Shown here one piece after another: positions 36,391 through 46,174 of a DNA stretch of 64,000 nucleotides. The notes beneath the pieces are model-generated. The model ran no database searches, was not told where the DNA came from, and was given only the letters and a program-made list of their open reading frames with translations. The stretch lies in assembly GCF_000818195.1 (NCBI RefSeq), contig NZ_JTHL01000001.1, positions 5,541,380 through 5,605,379 of the forward strand, written 5' to 3'. The stretch is from Streptomyces sp. 150FB. GTDB lineage: Bacteria; Actinomycetota; Actinomycetes; Streptomycetales; Streptomycetaceae. A program made the position numbers and the translations under genes. Numbering within the stretch: the first letter of the stretch is position 1; each line of letters starts with the position of its first letter.

Positions 36391-36615
36391 TCAGCCGACG
36401 AGGTCGTACGCCGACTGCTTCTCCAGCCATGCGTCCACGTCCTGCCAGCGGTACCGGAGGTGGCGGCCGACCTTGTGCACGTTGGGGCCGATGCCCCGGT
36501 ACTTCCACTGGTACAGGGTCTTCACCGGGACATCGAGGTAGGCGGCGACCTCATGAGGTGCCGCCATGGACTCGCGCCCGGAAGCGACGGGGCGGTGGGT
36601 GGAGGGGTGAGGCAT
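36391..36615 (-). CDS. xis: Excisionase-like helix-turn-helix protein
   Basis: A 74-residue protein of the MerR-like excisionase family (HTH_17): EVAAYLDVPVKTLYQWKYRG, then VGRHLRYRWQDVDAWLEKQ. It should bend DNA at the attachment sites and steer the integrase to excision. ATG 36615 follows AGGAG. It is encoded 700 bp from the integrase in the opposite direction and directly upstream of the DUF3631 gene. A general regulator is the alternative. Confidence 0.85.
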   Translation of the reverse strand: MPHPSTHRPVASGRESMAAPHEVAAYLDVPVKTLYQWKYRGIGPNVHKVGRHLRYRWQDVDAWLEKQSAYDLVG

Positions 36616-37070
36616 AGGGCTCCTGTTGCGCTATTGGATGGCGGGCGTGGACAACACAGCCACACCCCGAATGCAGAAGTCCATGGGCATTCCGAAGACT
36701 TTGCACTCGCCTCGACTGCTGTCGATTCCCACAACTGTAGGTGCCGATCCCCGGTTGCCGAAATAATTGCTGCCGTTAGCTCTGAACTTCTTCGACGAAA
36801 CTTGATGGCGACCCTCTGCGGAGGGCGGGGCTGAGACGCCCCTATTGCTGTATCCACGGGTCGCCTGGACCGATCGATGCGGCGTTCTTGCAGGTCAGGC
36901 GTCCAAGATGAAGTGCCGTATGGTGCTGCCGGGTCCGTCATGAAGCTCGGCTGGGGGCTCCCCGACAAACGCGAGTGGCGGTCCCCGAGTTACTCAGAAA
37001 CGACAACATGTGGAGAGTTCTAAAGCTAACTATTGCCAAGCGGCCCCCGTCCGAGCTACAGCTATCCGTC
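36616..37070. other. Intergenic region between the divergent xis and HTH/integrase genes
   Basis: The 455-bp region holds no convincing gene. Parts around 36730-36810 and 36975-37075 are richer in A/T than the rest of the element and should contain the divergent promoters. I see no clear repeat array or hairpin. Confidence 0.4.
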
Positions 37071-37319
37071 ATGGCAACTCGAACTGTGGAAATTGGACCT
37101 GCCGGGACCCGGGCCTCTCGCGCCATAGGACACATATGCGCCCTGCGCGGTGCGTCTCAGCGGCAGTTCGCTGAGCGCTGTACAGCAATGAGCCGGCCGC
37201 TGACCGGCGTCGCGGTCAGCCGCATCGAACGCGCTCAGTGGCACCGCGAAACCGACGACCCCGTCGCGCGCCCCGCCGCCTGGACCCTCGACCGCGTCCA
37301 GGAGTCCCTTCTTGGCTGA
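37071..37319 (+). CDS. Small HTH protein preceding the integrase
   Basis: An 82-residue protein with XRE-like character: RASRAIGHICALRGASQRQF, FAERCTAM, then VAVSRIERAQWHRE. The DNA-recognition helix pair is present in a diverged form. Such a protein commonly sits directly before the integrase in Streptomyces elements and may control it. ATG 37071 is chosen; the frame is open upstream to 36975. Its TGA overlaps the TTG start of the integrase gene. Confidence 0.65.
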   Translation: MATRTVEIGPAGTRASRAIGHICALRGASQRQFAERCTAMSRPLTGVAVSRIERAQWHRETDDPVARPAAWTLDRVQESLLG

Positions 37320-38643
37320 CGTCTACGACCGCTGGCACAAGTCCCATCCGAAGGCTGGGGAGAGCGGCTGCTCCGAACACCGCAGCCGTACGAGGCCGAT
37401 GGTGCCGAGTGCGGATCATGGGATCGGCAAGCGCTGGCAAGTCCGGTACCGGGATCTCGACGGGCAGCAGCGCAAGGAGAACTTCGACACCAAGGCGGCG
37501 GCCGACAACCGGGCCGCCGAGGCCGACGTCGAGCTGCGGCGCGGCACGTACGTCGTCACGAGTGCGACCAAGGAGACGCTCGCCAGCTACGCGCAGAAGT
37601 GGCTGGACGCGAACTCCGCCGGTCCCACGACCGCTCTCCGCTACGAGGCAACGGTCCGCAACCACATCACCGCTCACCTGGGACGGCGCGAACTGCGCTC
37701 GCTCAACCAGCCCTCCACCATCCAGGGTTGGATACGCAAGCTTCAAGACGGGGACCTGGGAGCCTCGACGATCGAGGGGATCTTCGACATCCTCTCCAGC
37801 ATCCTCGGAGCGGCCGTGGACGACGGTCTGCTGCCGAAGAATCCCTGCAAGGCGAGCTCGGTCAAGCTGCCGGCGGTCACCAAGAAGAACGTGGTCCCGT
37901 GGTCACTGGACCGGGTCCGCTCTGTGATCGCCGGACTCCCGCACCGCTTTCGGGGCGGCGGCCAACTGGCCTTCGGCTGCGGGCTCCGGCAGGGGGAGGT
38001 CTTCGGATTCGCCGACACGGACATCGACTTCAAGACCGGCTGGGTCCATATCAACAGGCAGGTCCGGATAGTGGGCACGACAGCCGTGTTCGCCTTGCCG
38101 AAGGGGAACCGAATCCGGTCAGTACCGCTGTCGCCGCACATCGCCGTGGCCCTCAAGGCGCACATGAGGGAATTCCCACCGGTCGAAGTCACGCTGCCGT
38201 GGGCGAAGCCCGGCGGCGAACCGACGACGGTCCGCCTCCTTTTCGTGGATGAGAAGGAGCGGGCGTACAACCGCAGTGTCTTCAACCAGGGGGTATGGAA
38301 ACTCGCCCTGGCCGCCGCCGGCGTCATCCCTCCACGGGAGCGTGGCGCCAAGTACCTGCGAGCGGCGCCCGACGACGGCATGCACGCGCTGCGACACGCG
38401 TACGCGTCCGTCCTGCTGGACGCGGGAGAGAGCATCAAGGCGCTGTCGGTGTACCTGGGGCACTCCGACCCGGGATTCACCCTGAGGACGTACACACACC
38501 TGCTGCCGACGAGTGAGACCCGTACCCGCGACGCGATCGACGCGGCTTTCGCCGGCGGAAGCGGCGGCGCGGGAGCCGGCGGACAGGGCACAGCCGGGAC
38601 CGGATCCCCGGCCATGTGCCCTCAATGTGCCCTGGCGGCCTGA
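37312..38643 (+). CDS. int: Tyrosine site-specific integrase
   Basis: A 443-residue recombinase. An N-terminal arm-binding domain (WQVRYRDLDGQQRKENFDT) is followed by a SAM-like core-binding domain (TLASYAQKWLDANS) and the catalytic domain with Arg226 (GLRQGEVFG), His358-x-x-Arg361 (HALRHAYAS) and the nucleophile Tyr394 (LRTYTH). TTG 37312 follows AGGAG and overlaps the preceding stop. The gene ends 57 bp before the right attachment repeat, and its last codons contain the TGTGCC-N5-TGTGCC motif seen next to all three att copies. It inserts the element into the 3' end of the gene at 38711. Confidence 0.95.
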   Translation: MADVYDRWHKSHPKAGESGCSEHRSRTRPMVPSADHGIGKRWQVRYRDLDGQQRKENFDTKAAADNRAAEADVELRRGTYVVTSATKETLASYAQKWLDANSAGPTTALRYEATVRNHITAHLGRRELRSLNQPSTIQGWIRKLQDGDLGASTIEGIFDILSSILGAAVDDGLLPKNPCKASSVKLPAVTKKNVVPWSLDRVRSVIAGLPHRFRGGGQLAFGCGLRQGEVFGFADTDIDFKTGWVHINRQVRIVGTTAVFALPKGNRIRSVPLSPHIAVALKAHMREFPPVEVTLPWAKPGGEPTTVRLLFVDEKERAYNRSVFNQGVWKLALAAAGVIPPRERGAKYLRAAPDDGMHALRHAYASVLLDAGESIKALSVYLGHSDPGFTLRTYTHLLPTSETRTRDAIDAAFAGGSGGAGAGGQGTAGTGSPAMCPQCALAA

Positions 38644-38786
38644 CAGCCGTTCACGGACGGGTCTCGAACGGCAGGTGAAGCAAGCCGTCCGGGACCCATG
38701 AAACCCCAGGTCAGGGCCACACCAAGCAGTACGGCTGGTGCCCCGCCTCGTGCAGTCGGTGGCTGAAGTCCTGCCATTCGTGCAGC
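38615..38786. repeat. att copy C with TGTGCC arm repeat (right end of the element)
   Basis: TGTGCC-N5-TGTGCC lies at 38615-38631, inside the integrase gene's end. Positions 38701-38786 are the 86-bp repeat that matches 14042-14127 with one mismatch. It covers the stop codon and last 25 codons of the conserved gene at 38711-39148, so integration keeps that gene whole. Confidence 0.85.
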
Positions 38787-39148
38787 AGTTGGTAGACGTT
38801 GTACGCGTCGCGCGGGCCGCCCCTGTCCGGGACCGTCGACCAGATGAAGGCCGCCGCGCCCACCGACTCCTCGCCGATGCCGCGCAGCGGGTCGACCACC
38901 GTCATGGGGAGTTTGACCACCGCGTAGTCGGGGTGCAGGACGACCAGTTCCAGGGGTGGGACCTTGTGCAGCGGGAGGCCCTGTATGCCCGTGAGGACCA
39001 TCGCCGCTATGGTTTCCGGCTTGATCTTGGAGAACATGCCACCCATGCCGAGCTCATCGCCGCCCAGCTCCTCCGGGCGCATCGAAATGGGGACGCGTGC
39101 CGCCGTCGCCCCGTCGGGCGCGCCGAAGTATTTGTAGGTCACCCCCAT
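38711..39148 (-). CDS. Conserved actinobacterial protein, integration target gene
   Basis: A 145-residue cytosolic protein of unknown function that begins MGVTYKYFGAPDGATAARV and ends with HEAGHQPYCLVWP. It is rich in acidic and hydrophobic segments without a known catalytic motif. It is conserved next to hemL in Streptomyces. ATG 39148 is chosen because upstream codons in the frame look non-conserved. Its last 25 codons form the attachment core of the resident element; two further diverged copies of this 3' end lie at 14042 and 7604. Confidence 0.8.
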   Translation of the reverse strand: MGVTYKYFGAPDGATAARVPISMRPEELGGDELGMGGMFSKIKPETIAAMVLTGIQGLPLHKVPPLELVVLHPDYAVVKLPMTVVDPLRGIGEESVGAAAFIWSTVPDRGGPRDAYNVYQLLHEWQDFSHRLHEAGHQPYCLVWP

Positions 39149-39402
39149 CCGGCCACTGCCCCTGCTTCCGGGATTCTCCGGAGGTTGTTCCCGCGCCTCT
39201 CGCTCACCTCGACGGTGCTTTCCACGTCGGGCAGGCTCGGGACCGAGGTCGTCGGTCCCCTCGCCCAGTCCGCCACCGCGATGCATATCTCCACCCGACC
39301 ACTCGCAGCCCCGGCCGCGCAACCCGATCATCGTGACAGTGACCTCCCCATCGAGCGTGCTGTGAAACACCTGCCCGCAAGAACATCCGAGCCTCTGACA
39401 CC

Positions 39403-40730
<1,328 letters not shown>

Positions 40731-40734
<4 letters not shown>

Positions 40735-41414
40735 CCAACGCAAGCGAGATCACCGTCGTCCACCTCATGCGCCACGGTGAGGTGCACAACCCCGAGGGCC
40801 TGCTGTACGGGCGCCGCCCCGGCTTCCACCTCTCGGAACTCGGCCTGGAGATGGCCGACCGCGTCGCCGAGAAACTGGCGGACCGCGACATCACCCATGT
40901 CGTCGCCTCCCCGCTGGAGCGCGCCCAGGAGACCGCGACGCCCATCGCGAAGTCCCACGGTGTGACGCTCGACACCGATGTCCGGCTGATCGAGGCGATG
41001 AACGTCTTCGAGGGCAAGACCTTCGGAGTCGGGGACGGCGCGCTGCGCCAGCCCGCCAACTGGAAGTACCTGACGAACCCCTTCCGGCCCTCGTGGGGCG
41101 AGCCGTACGTCGATCAGGTGGTACGGATGATGGGCGCCCTCACCAAGGCCCGCGACGCCGCACGCGGGCACGAGGCGGTCTGCGTCAGCCATCAGCTCCC
41201 CATCTGGATCGTCCGGAGCTTCCTGGAACGCCGCAGGCTGTGGCACGACCCGCGCCGGCGGCAGTGCACGCTCGCCTCGCTGACCAGCGTCACCTATCAG
41301 GGGGACAGGATCGTGTCCGTGGGCTACTCGGAGCCGGCGCGCGACCTCGTACCCGTCCATCTCCTCACCGGGGCGAAGCCGGTCAAGGGCGGAACCAAGG
41401 CGTTCGGGGCGTAG
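40731..41414 (+). CDS. Histidine phosphatase family protein
   Basis: A 227-residue protein with the catalytic motif [10 protein letters not shown] and a second-half [14 protein letters not shown] and [10 protein letters not shown], the residues of the phosphoglycerate mutase-like/broad-specificity phosphatase fold. The substrate is unknown. It is coupled to hemL by a 4-bp overlap and lies upstream of the cytochrome c maturation block. A T-rich terminator follows 35 bp after its stop. Confidence 0.9.
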
Positions 41415-41448
41415 TCGACCTCGCCGGGCCCGCCCCGGGGGCCTTCTC

Positions 41449-41482
41449 AGCCGTGTTTCCCCAGGTGGGACGGCTTTTTTTG
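41449..41482 (+). terminator. Rho-independent-type terminator after the hemL operon
   Basis: AGCCGT (41449-41454) pairs with ACGGCT (41470-41475), with further pairing inside, followed by a run of T, which is rare at Streptomyces terminators. Confidence 0.75.
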
Positions 41483-41609
41483 GGCTGACCGAATAAAAGT
41501 ACGACAACCCGGGAACCTTCCGTGTTCGATTTTGCATCTCACGCCCTGCGACTCCGGATCTCTTCCGGGTCAGTGCACGCACGAGTCGAAAAGCGCGGAT
41601 GGGAATGGC

Positions 41610-42854
41610 ATGCAAGACATCAGTCGACGGAGTCTGCTCGGAGCCGGGGTCGGGGCCGTGGCCGCGATGGGAATCGCGGGCTGCGGGCCCCTCGGCAGCG
41701 GCGGGAACGGCTCCTCCTCGCGCGGCGCGGCGAGCGTCGGAGGCAAGGGGGGCGCGTCACCCTCGCCCAGCAACGTCCGGCTGATCGGCGACGGTTCGAC
41801 CTCCGACACCGGGAAGCAGCCGCACCAGCCGCCGAAGCCCGTACCGCTCCAACCGGGCGAGACCCCGCCGCAGTTCGTCGTCTTCTCCTGGGACGGGGCC
41901 GGTGAGGTCGGCAACGGACTGTTTCCGCGTTTCCTCAAACTCGCCAAGGAACACGACGCGGCGATGACCTTCTTCCTCTCCGGTCTCTATCTGCTGCCGG
42001 AATCGAAGAAAACGCTCTACAAGCCGCCCAACAACGCCATCGGCGCTTCCGACATCGGATATCTGACCGACGCTCACATCAAGGCGACCCTGGCGAATGT
42101 CCGGCAGGCATGGCTGGACGGCCATGAGATAGGCACGCATTTCAACGGCCATTTCTGCTCCGGCCACGGCACGGTGGAAAACTGGACATCGGACCAGTGG
42201 GCCAGCGAGATAGACCAGGCGGTCTCCTTCGTCACCGAGTGGCGTACGAACAGCGGCTGGACCGATCTCGATCCGCTGCCCTTCGATTACCGCAAGGAAT
42301 TGGTCGGCTCACGCACCCCGTGCCTGCTCGGCCAGAAGAACCTGATACCGACCGCCGCGAAACTGGGCTGGCGCTACGATGCCAGCTCGCCCGGCGGCCT
42401 CCAGCAGTGGCCGGACAAGCTCCAGGGCGTGTGGGACTTCCCGCTCCAGTCGATACCGTTCCCCGGTCACAGCTTCCAAGTTCTGTCGATGGACTACAAC
42501 ATGCTCGCCAACCAGTCGAAGAATTCGACCAACGGCATGACGTCGCGCTATCCGGAATGGCGCAAGCAGGCGGCCGCCGCGTATCTCGCCGGTTTCGAGC
42601 GGGCTCACACGACCAATCGCGCGCCGTTCTTCATAGGCAACCACTTCGAGGAGTGGAACGGCGGTCTTTACATGGACGCCGTCGAGGAAGCGCTGAAGCG
42701 GATAGCGGGCGAGAAGGACGTACGGCTGGTGTCTTTCCGTCAGTTCGCCGACTGGCTGGACGTCCAGGATCCCGCCGTACTCGCCAAGCTCCGTACGCTC
42801 CAGGTGGGTCAGGCTCCGGAGGGCGGCTGGAACACCTTCTTTAAGGCCGCCTGA
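41610..42854 (+). CDS. Exported lipoprotein, polysaccharide deacetylase-like
   Basis: A 414-residue protein. The start has a twin-arginine pair and lipobox (SRRSLLGAGVG, then MGIAGC), so it should be an exported lipoprotein. A low-complexity linker follows, then a domain beginning PQFVVFSWDGAGE with AMTFFLSG, HEIGTHFNGHFC and, later, PFFIGNHFEEWN, which match the NodB-type deacetylase layout (Asp and His metal ligands). It may remove acetyl groups from a cell-wall or surface glycan. ATG 41610 lies just before the signal sequence. Confidence 0.82.
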   Translation: MQDISRRSLLGAGVGAVAAMGIAGCGPLGSGGNGSSSRGAASVGGKGGASPSPSNVRLIGDGSTSDTGKQPHQPPKPVPLQPGETPPQFVVFSWDGAGEVGNGLFPRFLKLAKEHDAAMTFFLSGLYLLPESKKTLYKPPNNAIGASDIGYLTDAHIKATLANVRQAWLDGHEIGTHFNGHFCSGHGTVENWTSDQWASEIDQAVSFVTEWRTNSGWTDLDPLPFDYRKELVGSRTPCLLGQKNLIPTAAKLGWRYDASSPGGLQQWPDKLQGVWDFPLQSIPFPGHSFQVLSMDYNMLANQSKNSTNGMTSRYPEWRKQAAAAYLAGFERAHTTNRAPFFIGNHFEEWNGGLYMDAVEEALKRIAGEKDVRLVSFRQFADWLDVQDPAVLAKLRTLQVGQAPEGGWNTFFKAA

Positions 42855-42932
42855 CATCGGGCTTTTACGGGTCCTTACGGTCACGGAGGGGGGTGTGCAA
42901 GATCCCCGAAAGGCACATGCGAAACTTTTCAC

Positions 42933-43553
42933 ATGAACTTTGGCAGCGCCCTCCGACGCCGCTCCCGCCGCCCGCTGCGCGTCGTCCTGCCGGCCGTCGT
43001 CGTCGCGGCGGGGCTCGCGCTCACGGCGTGCGGCTCGGGCGGGAAGTCCAGCGGCGGGGGTAACACCCTTTTCGTGACCAGCACAGCGGGCATAGACACG
43101 GTCCCCAAGGCCGACCGCCGGCCGGTCAACGACATCTCGGGCAAGACGCTCGACGGCAAGAACCTGACGGTGGCCTCCCTCAAGGGGAAGGTCGTCGTGC
43201 TGAACGTCTGGGGATCGTGGTGCCCGCCCTGCCGCGAGGAGGCGCCGTACTTCGCCAAGGTCGCCAAGGACACCAGGGCGAAGGGCGTCGCGTTCGTCGG
43301 GATAAACACCCGGGACGCCAACAAGGACCTCGCGGTCGCGTTCGAGAAGAACTACGGCATCGACTACCCGAGCCTGTACGACCCGGCGGGCAACGTCATC
43401 CTCAACGGCTTCCCCAAGGGCAGCCTCAACCCGCAGGCCATCCCCTCCACGATCGTCCTCGACCGGAGCGGGAAGATCGCGGCCCGCTCGCTGATGGCGA
43501 TCGACGAAGCGAAGCTGCGCAAGATGATCACTCCCCTGATCGCGGAGAAGTGA
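42933..43553 (+). CDS. resA: ResA/TlpA-like thioredoxin lipoprotein
   Basis: A 206-residue lipoprotein. A basic start and hydrophobic stretch end in the lipobox LTAC. A thioredoxin fold follows with the active-site WCPPC (WGSWCPPCREEAPYF) and the cis-Pro loop NPQAIPSTIVLD. It reduces apocytochrome c cysteines outside the membrane so that haem can be attached. It is the first gene of the system II cytochrome c maturation set and is followed 4 bp later by ccdA. Confidence 0.93.
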   Translation: MNFGSALRRRSRRPLRVVLPAVVVAAGLALTACGSGGKSSGGGNTLFVTSTAGIDTVPKADRRPVNDISGKTLDGKNLTVASLKGKVVVLNVWGSWCPPCREEAPYFAKVAKDTRAKGVAFVGINTRDANKDLAVAFEKNYGIDYPSLYDPAGNVILNGFPKGSLNPQAIPSTIVLDRSGKIAARSLMAIDEAKLRKMITPLIAEK

Positions 43554-43557
43554 TCTT

Positions 43558-44322
43558 GTGCAGGCTCTCGCCCAGGCTTCCGGGATGTACGGGACGGTTC
43601 ACGACGGTGCGCTGCTGATCGCGCTGCCCGTCGCGCTGCTCGGCGGGCTCGTCTCGTTCTTCTCGCCGTGCGTCCTGCCCCTCGTACCCGGTTACCTCTC
43701 GTATGTGACCGGCGTGACCGGTACGGATCTGGCGGAGGCCAAACGCGGCAGGATGGCCGTCGGCGCGACGCTCTTCGTGCTCGGCTTCACCGTCGTCTTC
43801 GTCTCCGGCGGCGCGCTGTTCGGATTCTTCGGTCAGACACTCCAGGACTACCGGGGCGTCCTCTCCAAGGTGCTCGGCGGGCTGATGGTGCTGATGGGGG
43901 TGTTCTTCATGGGCATGATGCCCTGGCTCACCCAGCGCGAATTCCGCTTCCACAAACGCCCGGTGACCGGTCTGGCCGGAGCGCCGCTGCTCGGCGCGCT
44001 GTTCGGGATCGGCTGGACGCCGTGTCTCGGCCCGACCATCTCGGCAGTCCAGGGCCTGGCGTTCGAACAGGCCAGCGCGGGGCGCGGGGCGATACTGACC
44101 GTCGCGTACTGCCTCGGACTCGGTGTGCCGTTCGTGCTCGCCGCCGTGGCGTTCCGCAAGGCGCTCGGCGCTTTCGGCTGGGTCAAGCGCCACTACATGT
44201 GGGTGATGCGGATCGGCGGCGGGATGATGATCGTGACCGGTCTGCTGCTGCTGACAGGTGCGTGGGACAGCATCATCCAGCAGACGCAGTCCTGGTCCAA
44301 CGGCTTCTCGGTGGGGATCTAG
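43558..44322 (+). CDS. ccdA: CcdA, thiol-disulfide electron carrier
   Basis: A 254-residue membrane protein with six hydrophobic segments and the two conserved Cys regions of CcdA: FFSPCVLPLVPGYLSY and GIGWTPCLGPTISAV. It passes electrons from cytosolic thioredoxin to ResA. GTG 43558 is the start, 4 bp after resA; the stop is 4 bp before resB. Confidence 0.95.
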   Translation: MQALAQASGMYGTVHDGALLIALPVALLGGLVSFFSPCVLPLVPGYLSYVTGVTGTDLAEAKRGRMAVGATLFVLGFTVVFVSGGALFGFFGQTLQDYRGVLSKVLGGLMVLMGVFFMGMMPWLTQREFRFHKRPVTGLAGAPLLGALFGIGWTPCLGPTISAVQGLAFEQASAGRGAILTVAYCLGLGVPFVLAAVAFRKALGAFGWVKRHYMWVMRIGGGMMIVTGLLLLTGAWDSIIQQTQSWSNGFSVGI

Positions 44323-44326
44323 TTCC

Positions 44327-46174
44327 ATGAGCAAGACAGAGACCAACAGTACGGCGGGGGCCGACGGTACGACGGGAGCGGACAGTACGACGGGAGCGGA
44401 CGGTACGAGCCCACTCGGCGCGGACGAGGCGGCAACAGGCGAGGCCACCGGAGCCGAGGCTGCCGCGGCCGAGGCGCGCGCCGAAACGGCGGAAGCACAG
44501 GCCGAGGCGCGCGACACCCGCGAACTCGGCGACGCCACCTCCCAGCTCTCCACCGCGCCCCGCGAGGAGTCCGTCATCGGCGGGCCCACCCTCTCGGTCG
44601 TCGGCTGGGCGCGCTGGTTCTGGCGGCAGCTCACCTCCATGCGTATCGCGCTGATCCTGCTGTTCCTGCTCTCCCTCGCGGCCATCCCCGGCTCGCTGAT
44701 CCCGCAGACCAGCTCCGACGAGCTGAAGGTGCAGACCTTCCGGGACAAGCACACGGTGGTCTCGCCGTTCTACGACAAGCTCCAGCTCTTCCACGTCTAC
44801 AGCTCGGTGTGGTTCTCCGCGATCTACATCCTGCTGTTCATCTCCCTCATCGGCTGCATCATCCCGCGCACCTGGCAGTTCGTCGGCCAGCTCCGCGGCA
44901 GGCCGCCGGTCGCCCCCAAGCGGCTGACCCGGCTGCCCGCGTACACCACCTGGCGTACGAACACCGAGCCGGAGGCCGCCCGCGAGGCCGCCGTGGCGAT
45001 GCTCAGGAAGCGCCGCTTCCGCGTCCAGGCCACCGGCGACGCCGTGGCCGCCGAGAAGGGCTATCTGCGCGAGACCGGGAACCTCGTGTTCCACATCGCG
45101 CTGATCGTGATGCTGGTGTCCTTCGCCTGGGGGCAGCTCTTCAACTCCAACGGCGGCAAGCTGGTCGTCGAGGGCGACGGCTTCGCCAACACCCTCACGC
45201 AGTACGACGACTTCAAGTCGGGCTCGCTGTTCGACGTCAACAACCTCGCGCCGTTCAGCTTCCACCTGGACAGCTTCTCCGCGTCGTACGAGACGAGCGG
45301 CCCCGAGGTCGGCTCCGCCCGTGCCTTCACCGCCCATGTCACGTACACAGCGAAGCCCGGCGACAAGCCGCGCCGCACGGTCATCGAGCTGAACAAGCCG
45401 CTGGTCGTCGACGGCAGCAAGGTCTATCTGATCTCACACGGCTACGCGCCCTCCGTCACCATCAAGGACGGGCGCGGCAAGACCGTCTTCCACGGCGCGA
45501 CCCCGCTGCTGCCCATCGACAGCAACCTCTCCTCCACCGGCGCGATCAAGGTGATGGACGGCTACCGGGACAAGAACGGCAAGAAGGAGCAGCTCGGCAT
45601 CGCCGCCTTCTTCGTACCCACCTACGGCCAGAAGACCGGGCAGATGTTCTCGCAGTTCCCCGGGCTCGGCTTCCCCGTGCTCAACGTGGGGCCGTTCCAC
45701 GGAAGTCTGGGCGTCGACTCGGGGCTGCCGCAGAACGTGTACCAGCTCGACACCAGCAAGATGACCCAGTTCAAGGACTCCAAGGGAAAGCAGCTCAAGA
45801 AGACGCTGCTGCCGGGCGAGACCCTGAAACTTCCCGGCGGCGCCGGGTCGATCACGATGGACAAGGACATCAAGCAGTGGGCGAGCTTCCAGATCTCCCA
45901 CCAGCCCGGCTCGCTCTCCGCCCTGTTCGGGGCCTGCGCCGCCATCATCGGCCTGGCAGGCTCGCTCTTCATCCAGCGGCGCCGGATCTGGGTCCGGGCC
46001 ACGCGCGGTACCGACGGCATCACCGTCATCGAGATGGCCGGACTCGGCAGAAGCGAGTCGGCCAAGCTTCCGGAGGAACTCGGCGATCTGGCCGTCACCC
46101 TCAACTCAGAGGCGCCCACGGCGCCTGAACCCGATCCGCATCCTGCCGAGACCGTTGAAGGGGCTGAGAAGTGA
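44327..46174 (+). CDS. resB: ResB/Ccs1, cytochrome c maturation protein
   Basis: A 615-residue membrane protein of the system II haem-handling complex. After a low-complexity Thr/Gly/Ala/Asp-rich start (TGADGTTGADSTTGADGT), it has a hydrophobic segment (ALILLFLLSLAAIPGSLIPQ), a second near residue 170, a third with VFHIALIVMLVSFAWGQLF and a large external domain, ending with a last helix LFGACAAIIGLAGSLF. It binds CcsB and delivers haem to apocytochrome c. ATG 44327 follows ccdA by 4 bp. The stop overlaps the GTG of ccsB. Confidence 0.93.
   Translation: MSKTETNSTAGADGTTGADSTTGADGTSPLGADEAATGEATGAEAAAAEARAETAEAQAEARDTRELGDATSQLSTAPREESVIGGPTLSVVGWARWFWRQLTSMRIALILLFLLSLAAIPGSLIPQTSSDELKVQTFRDKHTVVSPFYDKLQLFHVYSSVWFSAIYILLFISLIGCIIPRTWQFVGQLRGRPPVAPKRLTRLPAYTTWRTNTEPEAAREAAVAMLRKRRFRVQATGDAVAAEKGYLRETGNLVFHIALIVMLVSFAWGQLFNSNGGKLVVEGDGFANTLTQYDDFKSGSLFDVNNLAPFSFHLDSFSASYETSGPEVGSARAFTAHVTYTAKPGDKPRRTVIELNKPLVVDGSKVYLISHGYAPSVTIKDGRGKTVFHGATPLLPIDSNLSSTGAIKVMDGYRDKNGKKEQLGIAAFFVPTYGQKTGQMFSQFPGLGFPVLNVGPFHGSLGVDSGLPQNVYQLDTSKMTQFKDSKGKQLKKTLLPGETLKLPGGAGSITMDKDIKQWASFQISHQPGSLSALFGACAAIIGLAGSLFIQRRRIWVRATRGTDGITVIEMAGLGRSESAKLPEELGDLAVTLNSEAPTAPEPDPHPAETVEGAEK

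Larger units (their letters stand above)
14042..38786. mobile_element. Integrative mobilisable element (tyrosine integrase, relaxase) with large cargo
   Basis: The element is bounded by 86-bp direct repeats differing at one base. Its right end holds the backbone: tyrosine integrase, excisionase-like protein, small HTH protein, DUF3631 ATPase, DUF2637 membrane protein, MobC and relaxase. No FtsK/TraB-type translocase and no type IV secretion genes are visible, so it looks mobilisable rather than self-transmissible. Cargo fills 14.2-31.4 kb. The integration target is the 3' end of the protein-coding gene upstream of hemL, and the right copy keeps that gene intact. Confidence 0.8.

Noticed and set aside
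36247-36834. Plus-strand open frame across the xis gene
   Set aside because: Shadow frame over two well-supported minus-strand genes with no domain.
38644-38786. tRNA gene as the integration target
   Set aside because: No cloverleaf can be drawn; the repeat is the 3' end of a protein gene.
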